From CAYXRK01 sp964467615 (GTDB lineage Bacteria; Hydrogenedentota; Hydrogenedentia; Hydrogenedentales; GCA-2746185): a stretch of 23,556 nt of DNA. Numbering within the stretch: the first letter of the stretch is position 1; every line of letters begins with the position of its first letter. Below, piece by piece: positions 1 to 7,465 of this stretch. The stretch spans positions 1 through 23,556 of the forward strand of contig CAYXRK010000064.1 of the NCBI GenBank assembly GCA_964467615.1. Reading direction: 5' to 3'. Below the pieces are notes generated by a model that worked only from the letters and a program-made list of their open reading frames with translations, was not told where the DNA came from and searched no databases. A program made the position numbers and the translations under genes.

Positions 1-42
1 AGCATACAGCATCATCGATACACTTGCAAATATTATTCTGCG

Positions 43-1182
43 TCAATTCCTTAGGACTGTTTCGGATAGTTGCACCTCCGTGCGCTTCGCGGCGTTCACC
101 ATCGGAATCGAATCATTCAGCAAGTAGTATCCGATATCGTCATTCCCCTTTCCGCCGGAATTGCACAGCACAATCGCGCCGGTTTTCGTCTCCGCCGCGA
201 ACCCTGCAAAAGTTCGGTAGCCGCCCGTCCCGCCGTTGTGCCAGGTCACCGCCGGGCCTTTGGCTGGCGTTCGCGTAATCCAGCCGAGGCCGATGCGCGC
301 TTCCGGCATGTCGGTGTCGGCGCGGACTTTGTGGGTCTCGTCCATCGCAGAGCGCAACGGCGTGTCGATGAGACCCAGATTGGCCTTGATGAATGTCACC
401 ATGTCTTTTGCGGACGAGCGGATTGCCCCCGCTCCGGCAAGTGCGGTTAGATCCCAATTTTGCACTTGCTTTTCCCCAACGTACCCAAGGGCGAGGCGCT
501 GTTTCATGTCCTCCGTAAATGTGATGCGCGTGTCCGGTATGCCTAAGACGTTCGCGATGCGTTCCACTACGAGTTGCTCGTAGGTCTTCCCCGAAGCGCG
601 CTCGAGCAAGTGGCCGAGCAGCCCCACACCGGTATTCGAATACTCGAACTTCTCGCCGATGGCGCGAGGCAGCTCGTACTTCGACAGGAACTCGTACAGC
701 AATTCGGGCGTGTAGTCCGCGAACGGATTGCCTGGATCCTTCGGCCGGAAATTGTTCGGCATCCGGGGCAGGCCTGAAGTTTGCTCCGAGAGATGCGCCA
801 AGGTAATCGACTTGCCGTCGCGTTGGGGCGTCTTCACATTCTCCGGCAGGTACTTGCTGATCGGATCGTCCAGCGCGACTTCCCCTCGGTTCTTCATATC
901 CACCAGAAGCGTCGCGGTAAAGACTTTGGAAATGGAACCGATCTCGTAGATGGTGTTCTCATCCGGGGTCGTTCCGCCTTCGAGTGATGTCTTTCCGTAC
1001 GCGAAGTAGTCCGTCCCCTCCGCGTCCACCAGCGCGATCACGATGCTTGGCGATTGACCATCGTCAACGCGATTGCGGACGACCTCCTTCACCGAATCCG
1101 GGATGGACGCGCCGAAGGCCGCGACTCCAGCAAATGCGAGCGACACGGACGCGCGAAACATTGTCGTACTTGTTAATCTCAT
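43..1182 (-). CDS. Secreted beta-lactamase-family serine hydrolase
   Basis: A 379-residue serine hydrolase of the class C beta-lactamase/penicillin-binding-protein fold (Pfam Beta-lactamase). Such proteins act as esterases, D-amino-acid peptidases or lactamases, and the substrate here cannot be read from sequence. The N-terminus looks like a signal peptide: a basic start, a hydrophobic stretch at about residues 9-24 and a likely cleavage near AFGAS. Catalytic motifs are intact: SxxK as SISK (S83, K86), YSN at 181-183 and HNG at 315-317 in the position of the KTG/HxG box. The ATG start is well supported, because GGAGGG lies 7 bases upstream on the minus strand. It follows polX by 52 bases on the same strand, so it may be cotranscribed, although the functions are unrelated. 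Family assignment is firm; export is inferred. Confidence 0.9.
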   Translation of the reverse strand: MRLTSTTMFRASVSLAFAGVAAFGASIPDSVKEVVRNRVDDGQSPSIVIALVDAEGTDYFAYGKTSLEGGTTPDENTIYEIGSISKVFTATLLVDMKNRGEVALDDPISKYLPENVKTPQRDGKSITLAHLSEQTSGLPRMPNNFRPKDPGNPFADYTPELLYEFLSKYELPRAIGEKFEYSNTGVGLLGHLLERASGKTYEQLVVERIANVLGIPDTRITFTEDMKQRLALGYVGEKQVQNWDLTALAGAGAIRSSAKDMVTFIKANLGLIDTPLRSAMDETHKVRADTDMPEARIGLGWITRTPAKGPAVTWHNGGTGGYRTFAGFAAETKTGAIVLCNSGGKGNDDIGYYLLNDSIPMVNAAKRTEVQLSETVLRN

Positions 1183-1234
1183 ACGGAAACCCTCCAGAAG
1201 TTCTGATGCTTTTCCCAGCGGTCATTATTCATGC

Positions 1235-2938
1235 TTATGAACCGCCGGCCCATTTTAGGAATTGCGCGGCGGTCATGCAGTTCACTACGTCATGTTTTGT
1301 AAGCCAGCCCTTCCGCGCGATGCCCACGCCGTACTGCATGTTGTCGATTTGGTCGATAGCGTGCGCGTCCGGGCCGATGCTGAGTTTGCAGCCCTTGTCG
1401 CGCGCGCGGCGGACGTATCGCCAATCCAAGTCCAGTCGATGGCAGTTGGCATTGATCTCAATCGCAACGCCGTTCGCCGCGCAGGCATCGAAAACCTTGT
1501 CATAGTTCAGCGGAAATCCCTCGCGCGCAAGCAACAGCCGCCCTGTCGGGTGGCCCAGAATGGTCGTGTACGGGTCCTCAACGGCCTTGACCACGCGCGC
1601 CGTGGCCTCCTTCTCGTCCATATCCAGTTTGCTATGAACAGACGCGACCACGAGGTCGAAGGTTTCGAGTATCTCGTCCGGATAGTCCAACGACCCGTCG
1701 TTCAAGATATCCGATTCGATGCCTTTTAGAATCCTAATACCCTTTACGCGTTTCGCGACGGCGTCGATCTCCGCGTGCTGCTTCACGACCGTCTTGGGCC
1801 GCAGCCCGCCTGCGTATGCCGCGGACTGGCTGTGGTCCGTAATCGTGATGTACTTGTAGCCATGTTCGTGCGCTGCGCGCGCCATCTGCTCGATCGTGTT
1901 GCGTCCGTCGCTGTAGTCCGTGTGGCAATGGATGAGGCCGATAACGTCGCCGAGTTCGATGAGTTCCGGCGTCTCGTCCAGCGCAAACTCGCCCATGTCC
2001 TCGCGCATCTCCGGCGGGATATACGGCAAGCCCAGCCGCTTGAAGATGTCCGCCTCGTCCTTGCACGGTATGTTCTTCTCGCCGTCATACAGGCCGTATT
2101 CATTCAGCTTGAGGCCACGGTCCTTCGCCCGCTGCCGCATGACCACGTTGTGTTCCTTGCTCCCCGTGAAGTACGCGAGCGCATAAGGAAACTCCGCGTC
2201 GCTCACCACGCGAAGGTCCGCCGCTATGCCGTTCTTGAGCACAACGCTGGACTTCGTCTCGCCGTGGCCCGTAATTCGCGCGACGCCTTCGTACTCAACG
2301 AAGCGCTTCATGACGCCCTCGGGTTTGGCGCTCGAACAAATAATGTCGATGTCGCCGATGACCTCCTTGCGGCGCCGCAGGCTTCCGGCAGTATCAATCC
2401 GCTTGACTGATTTCTCCGCGCGCAGCAGATCGATGATCGCTTGGGCCTCTTCGTATGCCTCGTTGAACAAATGCCGTCCAGCGAACTGTTTCGTGAACTC
2501 GATGCCTTCGAGAATCTTTTCGATGAGTTTCTCGCCGATGCCTTTCATGCCCTCGAATGTGCCGTCCTTGCACGCCAGTTCGAGTTTCTCAATCGAATCG
2601 ATGCCCTTTTCGGTATAGAACTGCTGGATGCGTTTCGGGCCAAGTCCGGGAATCTTGAACAACTCGAACAACGACTCGGGAAACTTCGCGCGAAGTTCTT
2701 CGTAGTAGCCGAGTTTGCCCGTCGTCACCAGCTCCGTGATCTTCTGCTCGAGCGCATCGCCCACGCCCTTGATCTCTCGCAGCCGTCCCTCCCTCGCCAG
2801 AACGGCGGCCTCGCCATCGAGGCCCTCGATCTGCCGCGCCACGTTCGTATACGCCCGGCTCTTGAACGGGTTCTCCCCGTCCAGTTCGAGCAGCATGGCA
2901 ATGTCGTTGAGTACCGCCGCAATTTCTTTGTTCGTCAT
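1235..2938 (-). CDS. polX: DNA polymerase/3'-5' exonuclease PolX
   Basis: A 567-residue family X DNA polymerase fused to a PHP domain, the usual bacterial PolX length and order. Family members fill short gaps in base-excision repair and trim 3' ends. Helix-hairpin-helix segments occupy about residues 50-150 (IKGVGDAL, IPGLGPKR, MKGIGEKL). The nucleotidyltransferase palm follows, with GS at 185-186, catalytic D196 and D198 in GDID, and a third aspartate at D241 in ADLRV. The C-terminal PHP domain has HCHTDYSDG (337-345), TDH (367-369), GHPTGR and GPDAH, so the metal-binding exonuclease site appears complete. The ATG start gives the expected N-terminus, but no clear Shine-Dalgarno sequence precedes it. 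It is divergent from the PH-domain genes across 107 bases. Confidence 0.96.
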   Translation of the reverse strand: MTNKEIAAVLNDIAMLLELDGENPFKSRAYTNVARQIEGLDGEAAVLAREGRLREIKGVGDALEQKITELVTTGKLGYYEELRAKFPESLFELFKIPGLGPKRIQQFYTEKGIDSIEKLELACKDGTFEGMKGIGEKLIEKILEGIEFTKQFAGRHLFNEAYEEAQAIIDLLRAEKSVKRIDTAGSLRRRKEVIGDIDIICSSAKPEGVMKRFVEYEGVARITGHGETKSSVVLKNGIAADLRVVSDAEFPYALAYFTGSKEHNVVMRQRAKDRGLKLNEYGLYDGEKNIPCKDEADIFKRLGLPYIPPEMREDMGEFALDETPELIELGDVIGLIHCHTDYSDGRNTIEQMARAAHEHGYKYITITDHSQSAAYAGGLRPKTVVKQHAEIDAVAKRVKGIRILKGIESDILNDGSLDYPDEILETFDLVVASVHSKLDMDEKEATARVVKAVEDPYTTILGHPTGRLLLAREGFPLNYDKVFDACAANGVAIEINANCHRLDLDWRYVRRARDKGCKLSIGPDAHAIDQIDNMQYGVGIARKGWLTKHDVVNCMTAAQFLKWAGGS

Positions 2939-2993
2939 ACTTGTAACCGATTCTCGCTTATGTCGGTCAAGTTATAAACTAACGCGCACACAA

Positions 2994-3024
2994 GATACCA
3001 AGTATCCGCGCGCCCCGCTATACT
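2994..3024 (+). promoter_or_regulatory. Candidate promoter and dyad upstream of PH-domain operon
   Basis: A TATACT -10-like hexamer lies at 3019-3024, 22 bases before the ATG of the first PH-domain gene; no convincing -35 is visible. Just upstream is an inverted repeat GATAC-CAA-GTATC (2994-3006), a possible operator. GAGGG at 3033-3037 is the ribosome binding site. A near-identical dyad precedes the TcmP-like gene. The assignment rests on motifs only. Confidence 0.4.
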
Positions 3025-3045
3025 CGGGAAACGAGGGACCCTCTC

Positions 3046-3576
3046 ATGGTCGCAGCCTCCGCGCAACCGTTCGATCCCCGCGCCATCACGCGTCCAGACC
3101 CCGCGCTCTTGCGCTATTACCTGATCGTTTCCGCGTTCTCATTGTTCCTCTTCCCCGTTGTATTTGTCCCGCTGTACTTGAGGTACCGAAGCCTTCGCTA
3201 CGACTTTCAGGACGAAGGCATCGCAATGCGATGGGGCGTCTTCTTTCAACGCGAAGTCCATCTGACGTACCGGCGCATTCAAGATATTCATGTGACCCGC
3301 GGAATCGTGCAGCGCTGGATGGGCCTGGCCACCATCGGCATTCAAACCGCCGCGGGCAACGCCACGCCGCAAATGAACGTCGAAGGAATTCTTGACGCGG
3401 AAGCCCTGCGGGACTTTCTCTATACCAAGATGCGCGGCGCGCACGATTACACAGCGCCTGGCGTCGAGGGAACCAGCGAGGCTGTATCGCCAGAACCGGC
3501 GGGTAAGGACGAGACTCTCGCGCTGCTCCACGAAATCCGCGACGCGTTGCGACAATTGCTGGCGAAGAAGACATGA
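3046..3576 (+). CDS. Membrane PH-domain (bPH2, YdbS-like) protein
   Basis: A 176-residue protein of the bacterial PH-domain family bPH2 (PF03703, YdbS/YdbT-like), whose molecular role is not established. A hydrophobic segment at about residues 21-45 should anchor it in the cytoplasmic membrane. The bPH2 domain follows at about 50-135 (FQDEGIAMRWGVF, then RRIQDIHVTRGIVQRWMGL), which is the characteristic beta-rich region with the conserved R-x-Q/N-D/N-I/V motif. The C-terminal 20 residues form a predicted amphipathic helix, LLHEIRDALRQLL. The start is supported by GAGGG 8 bases upstream. Its stop overlaps the start of the next bPH2 gene in ATGA, so the two are translationally coupled and probably form a membrane complex, as YdbS and YdbT are thought to do. 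Confidence 0.88.
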   Translation: MVAASAQPFDPRAITRPDPALLRYYLIVSAFSLFLFPVVFVPLYLRYRSLRYDFQDEGIAMRWGVFFQREVHLTYRRIQDIHVTRGIVQRWMGLATIGIQTAAGNATPQMNVEGILDAEALRDFLYTKMRGAHDYTAPGVEGTSEAVSPEPAGKDETLALLHEIRDALRQLLAKKT

Positions 3577-4316
3577 TTCGCGGCGTTGATGAATCGCTTG
3601 TCCCGTGGCTGTACGAGGGCGTCTGCGGCCAGGTCACGTACTGGTTTCGCTTGCCGGAAGGACCGCCGACGTTACCGATCCGTGACGGGCGATCAATCCA
3701 GCGATTTCACCCGGCCGCCGGTTGGCTGCGGTACCTCAAGCTTTTCTTCTGGCTCGGCCTGACCGCCATTGACGGCGCAATCCTTATCGGTTGGCTCGCT
3801 GTCCTCCTGATAGCTCCATTGGCGGGCGTGATTCTGGCCCCGTTCGCGTTCGCCGTCGCTGTCCTCCCGGATATCGTCGTGTACATCGCCCTCCATCTGC
3901 AATACGACAACACGTGGTACGTCCTCTCCGACACGAGCCTGCGCATCCGGAGCGGCGTCTGGGTCATCAAAGAAATGACGATTACCTTCGAGAACGTACA
4001 AAACGTATCCGTCAAACAAGGACCCATTCAACGGTACTATGGAATCGCCGACGTCGTCGTGGAGACCGCGGGCGGCGGCCAACAGCCACACGGCAAGGGA
4101 AAGTCGCCCTTGCTCGCCACGCATGAAGGCAAGATCGAGGGCGTCGATAACGCCGACGAAATCCGCGAACTCATCGTGGGCCGCATGCAACGCTCGCGGA
4201 GCGCGGGCCTAGGCGACGAGAAGCGGGAACAGCGCGAACCGGCCGCTGGATGGTCACGAGATCACACCGCCGCGCTGCGTGAGATTCGCGACCTGCTCAA
4301 CGATTACCGCTTGTAG
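3573..4316 (+). CDS. Membrane PH-domain (bPH2) protein, second of pair
   Basis: A 247-residue second bPH2 protein. Two or more transmembrane segments occupy about residues 52-110 (LKLFFWLGLTAIDGAILIG, then the run LAVLLIAPLAGVILAPFAF). The PH domain follows at about 112-200, with WYVLSDTSLRIRSGVW and TFENVQNVSVKQGPIQRYYG aligning by eye with the motif in the upstream gene. The C-terminus, AALREIRDLLNDYRL, resembles the C-terminal helix of its neighbour, so the pair looks like diverged tandem paralogues. The 4-base overlap with the previous gene indicates one operon. The function of the pair is unknown; a role in the envelope is an inference from membrane topology. Confidence 0.88.
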   Translation: MIRGVDESLVPWLYEGVCGQVTYWFRLPEGPPTLPIRDGRSIQRFHPAAGWLRYLKLFFWLGLTAIDGAILIGWLAVLLIAPLAGVILAPFAFAVAVLPDIVVYIALHLQYDNTWYVLSDTSLRIRSGVWVIKEMTITFENVQNVSVKQGPIQRYYGIADVVVETAGGGQQPHGKGKSPLLATHEGKIEGVDNADEIRELIVGRMQRSRSAGLGDEKREQREPAAGWSRDHTAALREIRDLLNDYRL

Positions 4317-4341
4317 TATACTGAATTAAGATACAGGTATC
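4317..4341 (+). promoter_or_regulatory. Candidate promoter and dyad upstream of TcmP-like gene
   Basis: Immediately after the stop of the PH-domain gene is a TATACT -10-like hexamer (4317-4322), then an inverted repeat GATAC-AG-GTATC (4330-4341) ending four bases before the ATG. No convincing -35 is seen. If the -10 is real, the dyad lies at or just after the transcription start, where a repressor site or small RNA hairpin would block expression. AAGATAC plus GTATC is shared with the site at 2992-3006. Confidence 0.4.
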
Positions 4342-4345
4342 TGCA

Positions 4346-5233
4346 ATGACGAGTCTCCAGCAGTTCGGCGGTGATTGGACACGCGAGAAACTAGATATCG
4401 TCGGACGTTATTTGACCGCATATAGCCTTGCGCTCAAGAACAAACCCTTCCGAAAGATTTACATCGACGCATTCGCCGGCACTGGTTATCGCGTCGAAAG
4501 AGATACCGAGAAAGATAGCGATGAAATCCTCCTCGTTCCCAATGCGATCGAGACGGTCGAGTTCACGGATGGGTCGGCGCGAATTGCGCTCAAAACGGAA
4601 CCTCCGTTCGACGAGTATGTTTTCATCGAAAAGAGTCGCCGCCGAATCGATGAATTGGAAAAACTGAGAGCCGAGTTTCCGACGTTGTCGGACAATATTC
4701 GAATACACCACGACGACTGCAACGATTGCCTTCAAAGGGTGTGCCGCGAAACGGACTGGAAGAACGAACGGGCGGTAGCGTTTCTTGATCCGTTCGGTAT
4801 GCAAGTCGATTGGGAAACTGTTCGGGCGATTGCCGAGACCGAGGCAATGGATTTGTGGACGTTATTCCCACTGGGTGTAGGCGTCAACAGAATGCTTAAG
4901 AAGAATGGTGATATTCGTTCTTCCTGGTGCGAGAGGCTCAATAAAATATTCGGAACTGTGGATTGGTACGAAGAATTCTATCGAAAGGACGGACAACTCG
5001 ATCTACTTCGAAACGAGGAGAGCTATGTCAAGACGGCAAGTCTCGAATCGATTGGACAATTCTACGCGTCGCGATTGAAGGGCGTTTTCCCGCGTGTCGC
5101 CAAGGAGAGTCGACGGCTCTGTAACTCGCGGGGCAATCCTCTATACTCACTCTACTTCTGTTGCGCGAACCCGTCTGCGAAAGCCCAGGCACTCGCTTTC
5201 AAGATCGCCGATCACATCCTCGGAAGAATTTAA
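4346..5233 (+). CDS. tcmP: Three-Cys-motif partner protein (TcmP-like)
   Basis: A 295-residue protein recognised as the partner family of three-Cys-motif DUF5131 proteins (TIGR04474-type, TcmP). The biochemical activity of the family is not established. The sequence resembles a class I SAM-dependent methyltransferase fold: DAFAGTG at 41-47 fits the glycine-rich motif I, FIEK at 93-96 gives an acidic residue after strand 2, and FLDPFGMQ at 147-153 fits motif IV. The conserved tail of that region, WTLFPLGVGVNRML, is typical of the family. The downstream DUF5131 gene starts 6 bases after the stop, so the two form an operon. Base composition looks lower in GC (about 50 percent) than the flanking genes, including its partner, which hints at horizontal acquisition. 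The methyltransferase assignment is inference; the family pairing is firmer. Confidence 0.85.
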   Translation: MTSLQQFGGDWTREKLDIVGRYLTAYSLALKNKPFRKIYIDAFAGTGYRVERDTEKDSDEILLVPNAIETVEFTDGSARIALKTEPPFDEYVFIEKSRRRIDELEKLRAEFPTLSDNIRIHHDDCNDCLQRVCRETDWKNERAVAFLDPFGMQVDWETVRAIAETEAMDLWTLFPLGVGVNRMLKKNGDIRSSWCERLNKIFGTVDWYEEFYRKDGQLDLLRNEESYVKTASLESIGQFYASRLKGVFPRVAKESRRLCNSRGNPLYSLYFCCANPSAKAQALAFKIADHILGRI

Positions 5234-5239
5234 TCGCTC

Positions 5240-5953
5240 ATGGCCGGACGCTCCGACATCGAATGGACCGAATCGACGTGGAACCCCGTCACGGGGTGCA
5301 CGAAGATTAGCCCCGGCTGCAAGCATTGCTACGCCGAGCGGATGGCGAAGCGATTGAAGGCGATGGGGCAGAAGAATTATGTGAACGGGTTCCGGTTGAC
5401 CTTGCACGAACACGCGCTCGAGGTCCCGTTGCGGTGGAAAAAACCGCAGACGATCTTCGTGAATTCGATGAGCGACCTGTTCCACAAGGACGTGCCCGTG
5501 GAGTTCATCCAGGACGTGTTCCGCGTGATGAACGAGGCGGATTGGCACCGCTACCAAGTGCTGACAAAACGCGCCGAGCGCATCGAGCGGATGAGCGGCG
5601 CGTTGCCGTGGGCGCCGCACATTTGGATGGGCGTCAGCGTCGAAAGCGCGAAGTACGTCTACCGCATCGACCACCTGCGCCACACGGCCGCGCACATCAA
5701 ATTCTTGTCGCTGGAGCCCTTGCTCGGGCCGTTGCGCGATTTGGATCTGGGCGGCATCGGCTGGGTCATCGCCGGCGGCGAATCGGGACCGGGCGCGCGG
5801 CCCATGCGCGAAGAATGGGTGCTCGAAATCCGCGACCAATGCGTCGCGGCGAACGTCCCGTTCTTCTTCAAGCAATGGGGTGGCGTGAACAAGAAACGGA
5901 CCGGGCGGCTGCTCGAAGGCCAAGCGTGGGACGAAATGCCGAAGGCGATTTGA
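5240..5953 (+). CDS. DUF5131 (phage Gp37/Gp68-like) three-Cys-motif protein
   Basis: A 237-residue protein of the Gp37/Gp68 family (PF07505, DUF5131). The N-terminus carries the three-cysteine motif C20-x6-C27-x2-C30 (GCTKISPGCKHCYAERM). This arrangement resembles radical-SAM iron-sulfur ligation but is not the canonical CX3CX2C spacing. Other conserved patches are WNPVTGC, FVNSMSDLFH, WMGVSVES, FLSLEPLLG and GGESGPGARP, followed by FFFKQWGG near the C-terminus, all characteristic of the family. Phages and bacteria both encode it, and no substrate is known. It is directly coupled to the TcmP-like gene, which matches the known association. The C-terminal end converges on the DUF2283 gene with 11 bases between stops. 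Family recognition is strong; enzymatic activity is inferred. Confidence 0.9.
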   Translation: MAGRSDIEWTESTWNPVTGCTKISPGCKHCYAERMAKRLKAMGQKNYVNGFRLTLHEHALEVPLRWKKPQTIFVNSMSDLFHKDVPVEFIQDVFRVMNEADWHRYQVLTKRAERIERMSGALPWAPHIWMGVSVESAKYVYRIDHLRHTAAHIKFLSLEPLLGPLRDLDLGGIGWVIAGGESGPGARPMREEWVLEIRDQCVAANVPFFFKQWGGVNKKRTGRLLEGQAWDEMPKAI

Positions 5954-5964
5954 GCGTCGACTCT

Positions 5965-6174
5965 CTACGCCACGGTCAAATCGGCGGAAAGCGGGTTTCC
6001 CTTTTGGAATCGGCTTACGCCGAGGATGCTGAACCCGAGGATGTTGCCCTCGGCGTCCACGCGTTCCATCACGGCGTCGTGCGCCGTTTCAATCATATGG
6101 CCTGCCGCGTCCGAGAAACGTACCTCCAGAAAATCCCCTTCGGCGTCGAACCAGACTTTCAACTTACGGGCCAT
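5965..6174 (-). CDS. DUF2283 protein, putative antitoxin
   Basis: A 69-residue DUF2283 protein. The hallmark pattern is present: KVWFDAEGDFLEVRFSD at the N-terminus, then a central acidic D-x-x-G (VDAEGNILGFSILGVSRF). Many DUF2283 genes sit beside small toxin-like genes and are considered antitoxins, but this is contextual knowledge, not proof. GGAGAG lies 5 bases before the ATG, an excellent ribosome binding site. Its start overlaps the end of the upstream nuclease-like gene by 16 bases, so translation is coupled and the order is toxin first, antitoxin second. Confidence 0.83.
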   Translation of the reverse strand: MARKLKVWFDAEGDFLEVRFSDAAGHMIETAHDAVMERVDAEGNILGFSILGVSRFQKGNPLSADLTVA

Positions 6175-6470
6175 AGGTTCTCTCCAGTCTTGGGTTTATC
6201 GGTCAAGTACGCAGTGATCACGAAAGCGTCTGTTTCCCAATATTTAACCACAGCGCAGAGCCATTTGCCACCGACGATCGTGTTCTCATAGTAGCGATAG
6301 AACAACTCTACCCTGGGATCGGTACGCGAACGACGAACGAAAGAGGGCCGTTTCAGCACTTCTTCGATTTCGGCGTCAAGGTTGGACATTTCGGGATGCT
6401 CCATGACGTGCTCAAGGCGATTTTCGGTGAGCACAACACTACGGCCCAAATGATCGTTGAAGGTTTTCAT
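6159..6470 (-). CDS. Small PBECR-like nuclease-fold protein, putative toxin
   Basis: A 103-residue protein starting at the ATG for MKTFNDHLGRSVVLTENR. The open frame extends 31 codons further upstream, but that extension is low-complexity and lies over the promoter region, so the internal start is preferred. The pattern VLTENRLEHVMEHPEM, a middle EEVLKRPSFVRRS and a C-terminal YYRY..FVITAYLTD resembles the phage-Barnase-EndoU-ColicinE5/D-RelE-like (PBECR-type) nuclease domains, also listed near DUF4258. The conserved His and Arg residues of such domains appear present (H50-region HVMEH, R-x-S-R). It is followed by DUF2283 with a 16-base overlap. A possible promoter lies upstream (TTGTGC near 6538, 18-base spacer, TATCCT ending at 6509). 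Toxin activity is an inference from fold resemblance and context. Confidence 0.7.
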   Translation of the reverse strand: MKTFNDHLGRSVVLTENRLEHVMEHPEMSNLDAEIEEVLKRPSFVRRSRTDPRVELFYRYYENTIVGGKWLCAVVKYWETDAFVITAYLTDKPKTGENLWPVS

Positions 6471-6590
6471 AGGTTTTGCACGAGCGCCCGAGTGGCCAAA
6501 GACACCGAAGGATAGGCGGTAACGAATCCGAGGCACAAGACCGGCGAACGCCAGGCGCGCCACCCAGCCCGCTTCCCGTACACTATCCGT

Positions 6591-7373
6591 ATGAACATAC
6601 TCTTTGTGGGCGACGTGTTTGGCCGGCCGGGGCGGGAATGTGTCAAGAAATTAGTGCCTGAAATTCGTGAAGAATTTTCTATTGACTTTGTCGTAATCAA
6701 TGCTGAGAATTCGGCGGGCGGACTGGGGGCGACGCCGGACACGCTGCGCGAATTGGTCAACGCGGGGGCGCATGCGATGACCATGGGCAATCACACGTGG
6801 CGGAAAAAAGAGCTGATCAGAGCCATTGACCAGTTCGAGACGCTTGTCCGTCCGGCGAACTACCCAAAGGCCGCGCCGGGCAAAGGTTCGGTGGTGGTAA
6901 CGGGGGCCAAGGGGGCGCGGTTGGGCGTGCTGAATCTGATCGGGCGGGTGTTTATGGATCCGGTGGATTGTCCGTTTGAACGCGGGACCGAAGAAGTCGA
7001 GCGGCTTCGTAAAGAAGCGGACGCGGTGTTGGTGGATTTCCACGCCGAGGCGACGGCCGAGAAGGTGGCGATGGGCTGGCACCTTGACGGCAAGGCGAGC
7101 GCGGTGGTGGGTACGCACACGCACGTGCAGACTGCCGACGAGCGTATCTTGCCGGGGGGCACGGCGTACATCACCGACGTGGGGATGACCGGCCCGCAGG
7201 ACTCGGTCATTGGCGTGCGCGTGGACATCATCGTGCCCAAGTTTTTGGACGGTTTGCCCCGCGAATTCGAGGCCGCGAAGGGGCGGCCGGCGTTGTGCGG
7301 CGTGGTGATCAATCTGGATGAAGCCAGCGGCAAGGCCCGGGGGATTCAACGGGTGTACCGCGAGTTGAATTGA
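6591..7373 (+). CDS. ymdB: YmdB-family metallophosphoesterase (TIGR00282)
   Basis: A 260-residue calcineurin-like phosphoesterase of the YmdB/TIGR00282 family, of typical length. The Bacillus subtilis member hydrolyses 2',3'- and 3',5'-cyclic nucleotides and influences biofilm and motility decisions. Metal ligands are visible: D8 in FVGDVFGRPG, E39 and N40 in NAENSAGG, N67-H68 in MGNHTW, H151 in DFHAEATAE, and H176 and H178 in GTHTHVQT. There is no obvious Shine-Dalgarno sequence. A TACACT hexamer at 6579-6584 ends only six bases before the ATG, so a leaderless transcript is possible. In Firmicutes ymdB usually follows rny; here smc follows after 92 bases on the same strand. Divergent from the DUF2283 pair. 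Confidence 0.95.
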   Translation: MNILFVGDVFGRPGRECVKKLVPEIREEFSIDFVVINAENSAGGLGATPDTLRELVNAGAHAMTMGNHTWRKKELIRAIDQFETLVRPANYPKAAPGKGSVVVTGAKGARLGVLNLIGRVFMDPVDCPFERGTEEVERLRKEADAVLVDFHAEATAEKVAMGWHLDGKASAVVGTHTHVQTADERILPGGTAYITDVGMTGPQDSVIGVRVDIIVPKFLDGLPREFEAAKGRPALCGVVINLDEASGKARGIQRVYRELN

Positions 7374-7465
7374 CGGAGGTGGGGACCGGGGGAAAGTTGA
7401 GCGGTACCGGTGGTGGGTTCGATTACGATGACGAATGACGATGACGATTAACGGGGCGGGGGAAT

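Noticed and set aside
1218..1245. Inverted repeat over the polX stop (GCGGTCAT with ATGAACCGC)
   Set aside because: It has a bulge and no T tract on the minus strand, so it is not supported as a terminator.
5326..6291. A 321-codon plus-strand open frame across the DUF5131 gene and the DUF2283 pair
   Set aside because: It is arginine/alanine-rich shadow translation of a recognised gene in another frame and covers two convergent recognised genes.
6471..6563. Upstream extension of the PBECR-like gene
   Set aside because: The 31 extra residues are not family-like and cover a plausible promoter; the internal ATG gives a proper domain start.
7421..7450. Short GATGACGA-like repeats before smc
   Set aside because: Only about 30 bases of imperfect units; too short and irregular for a CRISPR or iteron array.
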